Shown here in pieces: positions 1 to 5,686 of a stretch of 10,246 nucleotides of DNA. The position numbers were made by a program, and so were the translations under genes. The notes beneath the pieces were generated by a model, which worked only from the letters and a program-made list of their open reading frames with translations, had not been told where the DNA came from and did no database searches. Origin of the DNA: an uncultured Oscillospiraceae bacterium (lineage in GTDB: Bacteria; Bacillota; Clostridia; Oscillospirales; Oscillospiraceae); assembly GCA_910577915.1 (NCBI GenBank), contig CAJTOM010000079.1, positions 1 to 10,246 of the forward strand. Reading direction: 5' to 3'. Every line of letters starts with the position of its first letter. Positions within the stretch are counted from its first letter, which is position 1.

Positions 1-910
1 GGCGGATGGCCTCCCGGACGTTGTAGTCGATGTGCCCCAGCTCCAGCAGGTCGCTGGGGTGCTTGTCGTCGGTGCAGAACATGCACCGCTCGGCATACTG
101 CTCACACAGCAGCGGCGCCAGCGCCTCCAGGTTCCGGGCCGCCGTGCCCTCCCGGATCATGATGAACTGGCCCCGCTCCAGCTTGGCGATGGCGTCCGCC
201 GGGTCGAAGCACTCGTGGTCCGAGTAGACCCCGGCGGCGATGTAGGCGTTGAGGTCGCTGCCCACCAGACCGGGGGCGTGGCCGTCGATCTTCTTGTGGT
301 GGGCCTGGGCGGCCACGATCTTCTCAATGACCTGGGGGTCCGCGCCGATGACCCCGGGGTAGTTCATCATCTCCGCCAGACCCTGGACCCGGGGGTGGTC
401 GTAGAAGGAGTCGATGGTCCGGTAGTCCAGCACCGCGCCGCTCTCGTCCATGGGGGTGGCGGGGACGCAGGAGGGCAGCATGAAGCGCACGTCCACCGGC
501 AGATCCTCGGTGGCCTGGAGCATGTACTCGATGCCGTCGGCCCCCATGACGTTGGCGATCTCGTGGGGGTCGGTGACGACGGTGGTGGTGCCGTGGGGCA
601 GGACGGCCCGGACAAACTCCTGGGGGGAGACCATGGCGCTCTCCAGGTGGATGTGGGCGTCGATGAAGCCGGGGAGGACGATTTTGCCGGACACGTCCAC
701 CTCGGATGTGCCGCTGTAGGTCCCCATCCCCACAATGAGGCCCTCCGCCACGGCGATGTCCCCCCGGCACAGCTCGTTGGAGAACACATTGACGTAGACG
801 GCGTTTTTCAGCACCAGATCGGCCTTCTCACGGCCGGCGGCCACCTCCACGATCCGCAGTTTCTTGCTCAGCTTGCGGTTGATGCGGCCGGTGTAGCTCT
901 CAGTTCCCAT
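1..910 (-). CDS. ade: Adenine deaminase, N-terminal half (cut by left edge)
   Basis: Adenine deaminase hydrolyses adenine to hypoxanthine and ammonia in cytoplasmic purine salvage; it belongs to the metal-dependent amidohydrolase superfamily. The 303 codons present begin with ATG at 910, preceded by an AAAGGA-type ribosome site. Visible motifs are the metal-binding HIH in GFIDAHIHLES (residues 81-91), TDPHEIANVMG (113-123), EMMNYPGV (180-187), DGHAPG (209-214), SDHE (230-233) and FCTDDKHPSDL (278-288). These are characteristic of the Ade/AdeC family, whose members are usually about 570-600 residues, so roughly half the protein lies outside the window. The frame is open throughout, so the gene is cut by the edge, not broken. 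It has its own promoter downstream of rubrerythrin. The phosphoribosyltransferase at 1839-2399 could act on purine bases in the same salvage route, but the two genes are on opposite strands. Confidence 0.95.
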   Translation of the reverse strand, partial: MGTESYTGRINRKLSKKLRIVEVAAGREKADLVLKNAVYVNVFSNELCRGDIAVAEGLIVGMGTYSGTSEVDVSGKIVLPGFIDAHIHLESAMVSPQEFVRAVLPHGTTTVVTDPHEIANVMGADGIEYMLQATEDLPVDVRFMLPSCVPATPMDESGAVLDYRTIDSFYDHPRVQGLAEMMNYPGVIGADPQVIEKIVAAQAHHKKIDGHAPGLVGSDLNAYIAAGVYSDHECFDPADAIAKLERGQFIMIREGTAARNLEALAPLLCEQYAERCMFCTDDKHPSDLLELGHIDYNVREAIR

Positions 911-968
911 ACAGACCATCCTTTCTCCGCAGTCGCCCTCCGGGGAGGGCAGGTGATTGATCACACAC

Positions 969-997
969 ATTTTATCACAGGGAGAAGGATTTGTCTA
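969..997 (-). promoter_or_regulatory. Sigma-A promoter of the adenine deaminase gene
   Basis: Read on the minus strand, TAGACA (992-997) and TAAAAT (969-974) are separated by 17 bases, five of six matches to consensus in each hexamer. The expected start is near 962, giving a leader of about 50 bases. That leader contains a short inverted repeat GCCCTCC/GGAGGGC (935-950). No purine riboswitch or PurR-box-like sequence was recognised by eye. Confidence 0.65.
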
Positions 998-1050
998 CGC
1001 GGGAGATGGGAAAAGAGCGGAAAAGGGCGGGAGCCATGAAACAGGCCGGG

Positions 1051-1073
1051 CGCCCCGGAGCATGTCCGGGGCG
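1051..1073 (-). terminator. GC-rich hairpin after rubrerythrin, possible weak terminator
   Basis: A perfect 9-bp inverted repeat, CGCCCCGGA/TCCGGGGCG, encloses a 5-base loop and starts 20 bases past the rubrerythrin stop. On the minus strand it is followed by CCCGGCCTGTTTC, which is not a real T-tract. It may terminate inefficiently or only stabilise the mRNA end, and it lies just upstream of the adenine deaminase promoter. Confidence 0.4.
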
Positions 1074-1092
1074 GCCGAGGGCGGCGCGGTTC

Positions 1093-1629
1093 TCAGTAAT
1101 TTTCCGCCGCGACCTCAAAGTAGGCCTGGGGATGGGCGCAGGCAGGGCAGATCTCGGGGGCCGCGGCGCCCACCACGATGTGGCCGCAGTTGCGGCACTC
1201 CCACACCTTCACCTCGCTCTTTTTGAAGACCTCCTGGGCCTCCACGTTCCGCAGCAGGGCGCGGTAGCGCTCCTCGTGGTGCTTCTCGATGGCGGCCACC
1301 AGGCGGAACTTGGCGGCCAGCTCGGGGAAGCCCTCCCGCTCGGCGGTCTCGGCGAAGCCGGCGTACATGTCGGTCCACTCGTAGTTCTCGCCGCTGGCGG
1401 CGGCGGCCAGGTTCTCGGCGGTGGAGCCGATGCCCTCCAGCTCCTTGCACCACATCTTGGCGTGCTCCTTCTCGTTGTCGGCGGTCTTCAGGAACAGGGC
1501 CGCGATCTGCTCGAAGCCCTCCTTCTTGGCCTTGGAGGCAAAATAGGTGTACTTGTTCCGGGCCTGGGACTCCCCCGCAAAGGCGGCCTCCAGGTTTTTC
1601 TCTGTCTGTGTACCAGCGTATTTGGACAT
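1093..1629 (-). CDS. rbr: Rubrerythrin
   Basis: Rubrerythrin is a cytoplasmic non-haem diiron peroxidase that reduces hydrogen peroxide in anaerobes, taking electrons through its rubredoxin-like centre. The 178-residue protein has a ferritin-like four-helix domain (about 1-135) with probable iron ligands E20 (GESQARNKY), E53 and H56 (NEKEHAKMW), E94, E97 and E115/H118 in IEKHHEERY. The C-terminal rubredoxin-like domain (143-171) carries C145-x2-C148 and C161-x2-C164, ending in HPQAYFE, typical of the family. Start choice: ATG at 1629 has AGGGAGGAA at ideal spacing and gives the family's N-terminus. The frame stays open upstream to 1821, but that extension would run through the promoter. The gene is divergent from the phosphoribosyltransferase gene and has its own strong promoter. 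Confidence 0.96.
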   Translation of the reverse strand: MSKYAGTQTEKNLEAAFAGESQARNKYTYFASKAKKEGFEQIAALFLKTADNEKEHAKMWCKELEGIGSTAENLAAAASGENYEWTDMYAGFAETAEREGFPELAAKFRLVAAIEKHHEERYRALLRNVEAQEVFKKSEVKVWECRNCGHIVVGAAAPEICPACAHPQAYFEVAAENY

Positions 1630-1659
1630 GGCTGTTTCCTCCCTGTCGGTATATTTCGG

Positions 1660-1679
1660 CGGCCGCCCGGCGGCGGCCG
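1660..1679 (-). other. Hairpin in the rubrerythrin mRNA leader
   Basis: CGGCCGC (1660-1666) and GCGGCCG (1673-1679) form a perfect 7-bp, nearly all-GC stem with a 6-base loop. It lies between the predicted transcription start (about 1681) and the ribosome site of rubrerythrin, so it would sit almost at the 5' end of the mRNA. A role in mRNA stability is plausible but unproven; in GC-rich DNA it could be chance. Confidence 0.4.
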
Positions 1680-1687
1680 TTACAGTC

Positions 1688-1715
1688 ATTATACCATATT
1701 TCCCCCCGTAAGCAA
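1688..1715 (-). promoter_or_regulatory. Strong extended -10 promoter of rubrerythrin
   Basis: On the minus strand TTGCTT (1710-1715) and a perfect TATAAT (1688-1693) are 16 bases apart, and the -10 is preceded by TG plus one base, an extended -10. The implied leader is about 50 bases. Its -35 is only 30 bp from the -35 of the divergent phosphoribosyltransferase promoter. No clear PerR-box was recognised. Confidence 0.8.
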
Positions 1716-1745
1716 CCAATTTCTGCGGCTCCGGGCCGGCGGTCC

Positions 1746-1773
1746 TTGACTTTTCCGGCGCAGACGGTATAAT
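1746..1773 (+). promoter_or_regulatory. Sigma-A promoter of the phosphoribosyltransferase gene
   Basis: TTGACT (1746-1751) and a perfect TATAAT (1768-1773) are separated by 16 bases. Transcription should begin near 1780, leaving a leader of about 59 bases with a small stem CGCCC/GGGCG at 1800-1812. Confidence 0.82.
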
Positions 1774-1826
1774 AGCTCTGGAAACACACCTATCTCTCCC
1801 GCCCGCCGGGCGCGGAGTCAATTGTG

Positions 1827-1832
1827 AGGAGG
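1827..1832 (+). promoter_or_regulatory. Ribosome binding site fixing the start of the phosphoribosyltransferase
   Basis: A perfect AGGAGG lies six bases before ATG at 1839. It rules out the in-frame GTG at 1824, which would place the ribosome site inside the coding region, and favours 1839 over the later ATG at 1851. Confidence 0.85.
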
Positions 1833-1838
1833 CTTCTT

Positions 1839-2399
1839 ATGACGTACACCATGAAGGTCGCCGGCCTGGAGCGGGAGCTGCCCCTGTGCAGGGTCAGCGA
1901 CGAGCTGTACATCGGCGCGTTTATCATCTTCGGCGACGCGGAGCTGACGGTGGCCTGCGCCTCCGCCCTGCTGGAGCGGATCCCGGCGGACAGCTATGAC
2001 TACATGCTCACCGCCGAGGCCAAGAGCATTCCCCTCATCCACGAGATGGCCCGCCAGTCCGGGGCCAAGAAGTACTTCATCGCCCGGAAGGGCTCCAAGG
2101 TCTACATGCCCGACCCCATCCACGTCTCCGTCCGCTCCATCACCACCCTGCGCACCCAGGACCTGTTTTTGGGCTCCGACGACTGCGCCCTTATCAAGGG
2201 AAAGCGGATTCTGCTGGTGGACGACGTGATCTCCACCGGCGAGAGCCTCCACGCTCTGGAGGAGCTGGTGAAGACCGCCGGCGGCACCGTGGCGGGCCGG
2301 GCGGCCATCCTGGCCGAGGGCGACGCCCTGGCCCGGAAGGATATTACCTACCTGGCGCCCCTGCCCGTGTTTAACGGGGATGGGACGGTGAAGGAGTAG
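1839..2399 (+). CDS. Type I phosphoribosyltransferase, probably purine (Apt/Xpt-like)
   Basis: Type I phosphoribosyltransferases transfer phosphoribose from PRPP to a nucleobase in cytoplasmic salvage. The 186-residue protein has the diagnostic PRPP-binding loop ILLVDDVISTGES at about 124-136, with two acidic residues followed by the STG turn. A segment at about 58-70 (TAEAKSIPLIHEM) and YFIARKGSKVYM (79-90) resemble adenine/xanthine phosphoribosyltransferases. The length matches Apt or Xpt (about 170-190). The exact base specificity cannot be read from the sequence, and a regulatory PRTase of the PurR type is less likely because no N-terminal DNA-binding domain is present. The gene is monocistronic, with its own promoter and a strong terminator. 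Proximity to adenine deaminase is compatible with purine salvage (inference). Confidence 0.85.
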   Translation: MTYTMKVAGLERELPLCRVSDELYIGAFIIFGDAELTVACASALLERIPADSYDYMLTAEAKSIPLIHEMARQSGAKKYFIARKGSKVYMPDPIHVSVRSITTLRTQDLFLGSDDCALIKGKRILLVDDVISTGESLHALEELVKTAGGTVAGRAAILAEGDALARKDITYLAPLPVFNGDGTVKE

Positions 2400-2415
2400 G
2401 TTTTCTTGAAGAGGG

Positions 2416-2450
2416 AGGCGGCTGTCCCGGTGGGACAGCCGCCTTATTTT
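2416..2450 (+). terminator. Intrinsic terminator after the phosphoribosyltransferase gene
   Basis: AGGCGGCTGTCCC and its exact complement form a 13-bp stem (2416-2428 with 2432-2444), a 3-base loop and the tail TTATTTT. On the opposite strand the stem is followed by CCCTCTTC, so it may also help stop the convergent operon ending at 2518. Between the two, GGCCGTC (2476-2482) and GACGGCC (2507-2513) form a looser dyad without a T-tract that could contribute. Confidence 0.9.
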
Positions 2451-2517
2451 GGGGATTTTGCAGGGGGCGAAGGCGGGCCGTCCGGACCGTGTCCCCCATT
2501 GATCCCGACGGCCTGTT

Positions 2518-3144
2518 TTACGCCGGGTCCTCCCGCGCAAGGGGGAACCTCCGCAGCGCCCGGTCTGCAGCCGCCGCCATGGGAAGCGCGAAAAAGGCGG
2601 GGAACAGGAAGGACAGCCACCACAGGCGGCCCATGATCCAGCAGCCGAAGCCGCCGGCCAGCAGAATCACCAGCGTTGACGGCAGCTGCCGCAGGGCCAG
2701 CAGCACCGCGGCGCCCGCAAGCTGCCGCAGCGGTCCGCTCCATCGGGGAAGCAGCAGGAACAGGTACACCTGCGCCGCGCAGAACACCAGCGCCGCCCCC
2801 GCCATAAGGCCGGTCAGCACGGCCCATCCGTATCCGGCGGTAAAGTTCTGCACGCAGACGGCGAGGTCCACCAGAAGCAGCCCCCACACGGCCAGGGCGG
2901 CCAGCCAGCAGAGCGAGGCCCGCTTCCAGTGCCGCCCCATGACGGACAGGAAGGGTTTGACTACGCCGCCGCTCCTGTCCGCCTGGAGATCGGACAGAAC
3001 CGCCAGCAGCGCCGTTGTGGACGCGCCGGCGGTGATCACCGGCAGGCTGCACAGCGTCCAGCACAGGCTCAGCTCCAGCAGCTCCGAGAGCATGGTCAGG
3101 ATATGCCAGAAGCGGGTGCTGATAATTGTGGAAGATGGTCTCAT
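2518..3144 (-). CDS. DUF624 (YesL-like) integral membrane protein
   Basis: This 208-residue protein has about five hydrophobic segments (roughly 14-36, 76-97, 106-133, 140-165 and 169-193). Its N-terminal signature, a tryptophan-containing helix followed by LCSLPVITAGASTTAL (31-46), matches DUF624 proteins, which are about 200 residues long. DUF624 genes are common companions of CUT1 sugar transporters in Firmicutes, but their molecular role is unknown. The chosen ATG at 3144 overlaps the GDPD stop as ATGA and follows AAAGGAG; the frame stays open to 3543 but that part is antisense noise over GDPD. The overlap suggests translational coupling. This is the last gene of the operon, and its end faces the phosphoribosyltransferase terminator. 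Confidence 0.82.
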   Translation of the reverse strand: MRPSSTIISTRFWHILTMLSELLELSLCWTLCSLPVITAGASTTALLAVLSDLQADRSGGVVKPFLSVMGRHWKRASLCWLAALAVWGLLLVDLAVCVQNFTAGYGWAVLTGLMAGAALVFCAAQVYLFLLLPRWSGPLRQLAGAAVLLALRQLPSTLVILLAGGFGCWIMGRLWWLSFLFPAFFALPMAAAADRALRRFPLAREDPA

Positions 3145-3854
3145 AGCTGCTCCTTTGTCACACAGTTCGTGGGAATGTAGTCCAGGCCGAGGGCGATCAT
3201 ACGACGGACCGCCTCCGGCGTATCCCCGGCCCGGAGGCAGACCAGGACCCCCCTGCGGCGGGTCTCCTCGATGAGCCCCGGCGGGACCTCCTTCAGGTCC
3301 GCATATTTGTACGAGACCCCGCAGCGGCCCAGTTCGCTCAGATGGATCATCTGCTCCGGATCGCTGAAAATGTGGTGGAGAAATACGCCTTCGCAGAGGG
3401 AGCGCGCCTCCAGCAGGTGCTCCAGACGGAGGCTGGAGAGGACGATCTCTTCCGGCTTGAACCGCGCCAGGGCCTCCGCAAGGACGGCCGCCACCGGCGC
3501 GGTTTTGATTTCGAGAAACGGGACGGCGCCATAGGTCCGGCAAATATCCAGATACTCGGAAAACAGCGGCATCCGCTCTGTCCGGGCATCCCGGCAGCGC
3601 AGGCGGGAAAGCTCCGCCCAGGCGTATGCCTCCACCGCGCCCGTGCCGTCATAGAGGCTGTCCACGGTGCCGTCGTGGCAGCAGACCAGTACGCCGTCTC
3701 CCGCGGCCCGGACGTCCGTCTCAATGGCCCAGAATCCCCGCTCTCCCGCCGCACGGAAGGCGGACAGGGAGTTCTGCGGAGCCGAGACGGCAAAGCCGCG
3801 GTGGGCGATCAGCTTTGGCTGGTCAAGGGTCTGTCTTTGATAGATGCGGTCCAT
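3141..3854 (-). CDS. Glycerophosphodiester phosphodiesterase, cytoplasmic (UgpQ-like)
   Basis: GDPD enzymes hydrolyse glycerophosphodiesters to glycerol 3-phosphate and an alcohol on a TIM barrel with divalent metal. The 237-residue protein shows HRG at 18-20, the metal-binding ExD pair E45 and D47 (IETDV), catalytic-type HD at 60-61 (CCHDGTVD) and E115 with K117 in FLEIK. The usual PENT motif reads PQNS at 26-29, with glutamine at the conserved glutamate position. The C-terminus has LGLDYIPTN, equivalent to the usual G-D/TD segment. No signal peptide is present, so it should be cytoplasmic like UgpQ, which is about 247 residues. It starts six bases after the second permease and overlaps the DUF624 gene by four bases. 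An import-then-cleave role with the adjacent transporter is inferred; the natural substrate might be an unusual phosphodiester. Confidence 0.9.
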   Translation of the reverse strand: MDRIYQRQTLDQPKLIAHRGFAVSAPQNSLSAFRAAGERGFWAIETDVRAAGDGVLVCCHDGTVDSLYDGTGAVEAYAWAELSRLRCRDARTERMPLFSEYLDICRTYGAVPFLEIKTAPVAAVLAEALARFKPEEIVLSSLRLEHLLEARSLCEGVFLHHIFSDPEQMIHLSELGRCGVSYKYADLKEVPPGLIEETRRRGVLVCLRAGDTPEAVRRMIALGLDYIPTNCVTKEQL

Positions 3855-3860
3855 CCTATT

Positions 3861-4688
3861 TCATCCTTTCACACCGGTGGTTGCGATGCTTTCCACAAAA
3901 TACTTCTGGGTAAAGATGAACAGGACGATGATCGGCACGATGGCGCTTGCCGCCGCCGCCATCATCAGATTGTACTCGTCTGTCATCTGCATCCAGTACT
4001 GGATGCCCAGGGAGACCGTGAAATTTTTGTTGGAGGGCAGGAAGATCAGCGCGTTGAGGTACTCGTTCCAGGAGTTGATAAAGGACAGCACCGTCACTGT
4101 CACCAGCGCGGGTTTGGTCAGGGGCATCATAATCCGCCCCCAGATCTGCAGGTGGCTGCCCCCGTCCATCCGGGCGGCGTCCATCAGCTCGCCGGGCAGG
4201 CCCATATAGAACTGGCGCAGCAGGAAAATGGACGTGATGTTGAAAAAGGCGGGCAAAATCAGCGCCCACAGGGTATCATAGATGCCGATGGTGTAGAACA
4301 TCATATACCGGGGTATGATGGTGGCCTGGGCCGGGATCATCATGGTGACCATCATGGCCATAAACATGGCGTTCTTTCCCTGAAAGTCAATCTTTGCCAG
4401 GGCGTAGCCCGTCATGGAGGAGATGAGCAGCTGGCCCAGCGTGCCCACCACGGAGATCACCAGAGAATTGACGTACAGCCGCCAGAAGGGCACCTTGCTG
4501 TCTGTCCAGATGCGGACGTAGTTCTCCCACTGGAACACCTCCGGCAGCCAGCGGAAGTCCAGGCTGAACACCTCCGGTCCGGTCTTCAGAGAGGAGGACA
4601 GCATCCATAATAGCGGAAAGAGGAAGAGGACCGCGCAGGCCGTTACCCACACCGTATGGATCCACTTGATGGTTTTTTGTTGTTTCAT
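3861..4688 (-). CDS. CUT1 ABC transporter permease (UgpE/MalG-like)
   Basis: This is a membrane-spanning subunit of a binding-protein-dependent importer of the carbohydrate uptake 1 family. The 275-residue protein has about six helices (first at 11-31, others near 72-96, 106-128, 138-160, 193-212 and 243-262). The cytoplasmic EAA loop that docks the ATPase is visible at 167-193, starting ELMDAARMDGGS and ending IMMPLTKP. The length and the C-terminal ending in TTGVKG fit the MalG/UgpE type. The start at 4688 is 12 bases after the preceding permease, and its AAGGAG ribosome site begins in that gene's TAA stop. It pairs with the permease at 4701-5591. No ATPase gene is present in the operon, so a shared MsmX-like ATPase encoded elsewhere is expected. 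Confidence 0.94.
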   Translation of the reverse strand: MKQQKTIKWIHTVWVTACAVLFLFPLLWMLSSSLKTGPEVFSLDFRWLPEVFQWENYVRIWTDSKVPFWRLYVNSLVISVVGTLGQLLISSMTGYALAKIDFQGKNAMFMAMMVTMMIPAQATIIPRYMMFYTIGIYDTLWALILPAFFNITSIFLLRQFYMGLPGELMDAARMDGGSHLQIWGRIMMPLTKPALVTVTVLSFINSWNEYLNALIFLPSNKNFTVSLGIQYWMQMTDEYNLMMAAAASAIVPIIVLFIFTQKYFVESIATTGVKG

Positions 4689-4700
4689 GCCGCACTCTCC

Positions 4701-5591
4701 TTAATAATGGACCCACTTTTTCTGGCCCCAGAACTGGAATACGGTGACGGTCAGGATGACGGCCACCAGCACCCACGCCTCCGCACTGGCGTATCCAAAC
4801 TTATAAGAGTTGAAGGCGTTGCCGTAGATCTCGGTTACCAGGCTGGGCGCACTGGTGGACACGCCCATAATGTTAATGGCGGAAAAGGCCTTGAACGCCG
4901 CAATCAGCCGCACAATGCACAGATAAAAGGTGGTGGGCGACAGCATGGGCAGCGTGATGCTCACAAACTTGCGGAAGGAAGCGGCGCCGTCCATCGTGGC
5001 CGCCTCGTAGAGCTCCTTGGGCACGCTCTGCAGGGCCGCCATGTAGACAATCAGGCTGAAGCCGATGCCGGCGTAGATCATAACGCAGATGACGGGAATC
5101 CTGCACAGAGAGGTATCCGTCAGCCATTTGGGCACTGCGGAGATGTGGAATACCTGGGTCAGCAGCAGATTGATGGGGCCGTCGCTGCGGAACAGGAAGC
5201 GGAATACCGCCGCCAGGGCCACCATGCTGGAGATATAGGGGATGAAAAAGCAGAGGCGGTTGAATTTCCGGAGATGGGTTTTGTCATTGATCATGTAGGC
5301 GAACAGCAGCGCCAGGATGATCGAGATGGGCGTAACCGTCAGGGCGTAGATCAGCGTATTGACCAGCGCCATTTTGAATTTCCGGTCCGCAGTAAATATC
5401 TGAGTAAAATTCTTCATGCCGACCCATTCGATGCCGCCCAGGCCGGACAGGAAGTTCCACTTGGTAAAAGAGAGCAGGAGCGATACGACCACCGGAACGG
5501 CCACCAAAATGACGAAGATGATCATAGCGGGCGTCATAAACAGCCAGCCTGCACGGTTTTCCTCCTGCGCCCGTTTAGAAATTTTTCTCAT
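4701..5591 (-). CDS. CUT1 ABC transporter permease (UgpA/MalF-like)
   Basis: This is the partner inner-membrane permease of the importer. The 296-residue protein has an N-terminal helix at about 17-41 and further helices near 75-101, 112-134, 166-188, 220-240 and 272-288. The EAA loop is at 193-218, starting ELYEAATMDGAAS and ending ITLPMLSP. Length and topology fit the UgpA/LacF type, not the longer MalF. Translation starts at ATG 5591 behind AAAGGG. It lies 95 bases downstream of the binding-protein gene, across a strong hairpin that probably sets the ratio of binding protein to permease. The specificity cannot be read from the permease itself. Confidence 0.94.
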   Translation of the reverse strand: MRKISKRAQEENRAGWLFMTPAMIIFVILVAVPVVVSLLLSFTKWNFLSGLGGIEWVGMKNFTQIFTADRKFKMALVNTLIYALTVTPISIILALLFAYMINDKTHLRKFNRLCFFIPYISSMVALAAVFRFLFRSDGPINLLLTQVFHISAVPKWLTDTSLCRIPVICVMIYAGIGFSLIVYMAALQSVPKELYEAATMDGAASFRKFVSITLPMLSPTTFYLCIVRLIAAFKAFSAINIMGVSTSAPSLVTEIYGNAFNSYKFGYASAEAWVLVAVILTVTVFQFWGQKKWVHY

Positions 5592-5636
5592 AGATATTCC
5601 CTTTCTCTAGTTGTGCTTCCCTTGTCAACGGGAAAG

Positions 5637-5662
5637 CCCCGCCCGCTATGGGGCGGGCGGGG
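5637..5662 (-). other. Intercistronic GC hairpin between binding protein and permease genes
   Basis: CCCCGCCCGC (5637-5646) pairs perfectly with GCGGGCGGGG (5653-5662), giving a 10-bp all-GC stem with a 6-base loop. On the coding (minus) strand the tail is only CTTTCCCG, too poor in T for a strong terminator, so partial termination or protection of the upstream mRNA 3' end is likely. Such elements between binding-protein and permease genes often keep the binding protein in excess (known from other ABC operons; inferred here). A TTGACA on the minus strand at 5623-5628 has no matching -10. Confidence 0.65.
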
Positions 5663-5686
5663 TTTTGAGAGAGCGCCTGGCGCGGG

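Noticed and set aside
32..1039. A 335-codon plus-strand open frame over adenine deaminase
   Set aside because: The minus strand encodes unmistakable adenine deaminase motifs; the plus-strand product is repetitive and without a recognisable family.
1630..1821. N-terminal extension of rubrerythrin by 64 codons
   Set aside because: It would cross the promoter and leader, whereas ATG at 1629 has a strong ribosome site and the family's normal N-terminus.
3145..3543. N-terminal extension of the DUF624 protein
   Set aside because: The extension is antisense-frame noise inside the GDPD gene; ATG at 3144 has a ribosome site and gives the usual family length.
5600..5628. TTGACA on the minus strand as a separate permease promoter
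   Set aside because: No TATAAT-like hexamer lies 15-19 bases downstream; the nearest T/A-rich hexamer is 13 bases away.
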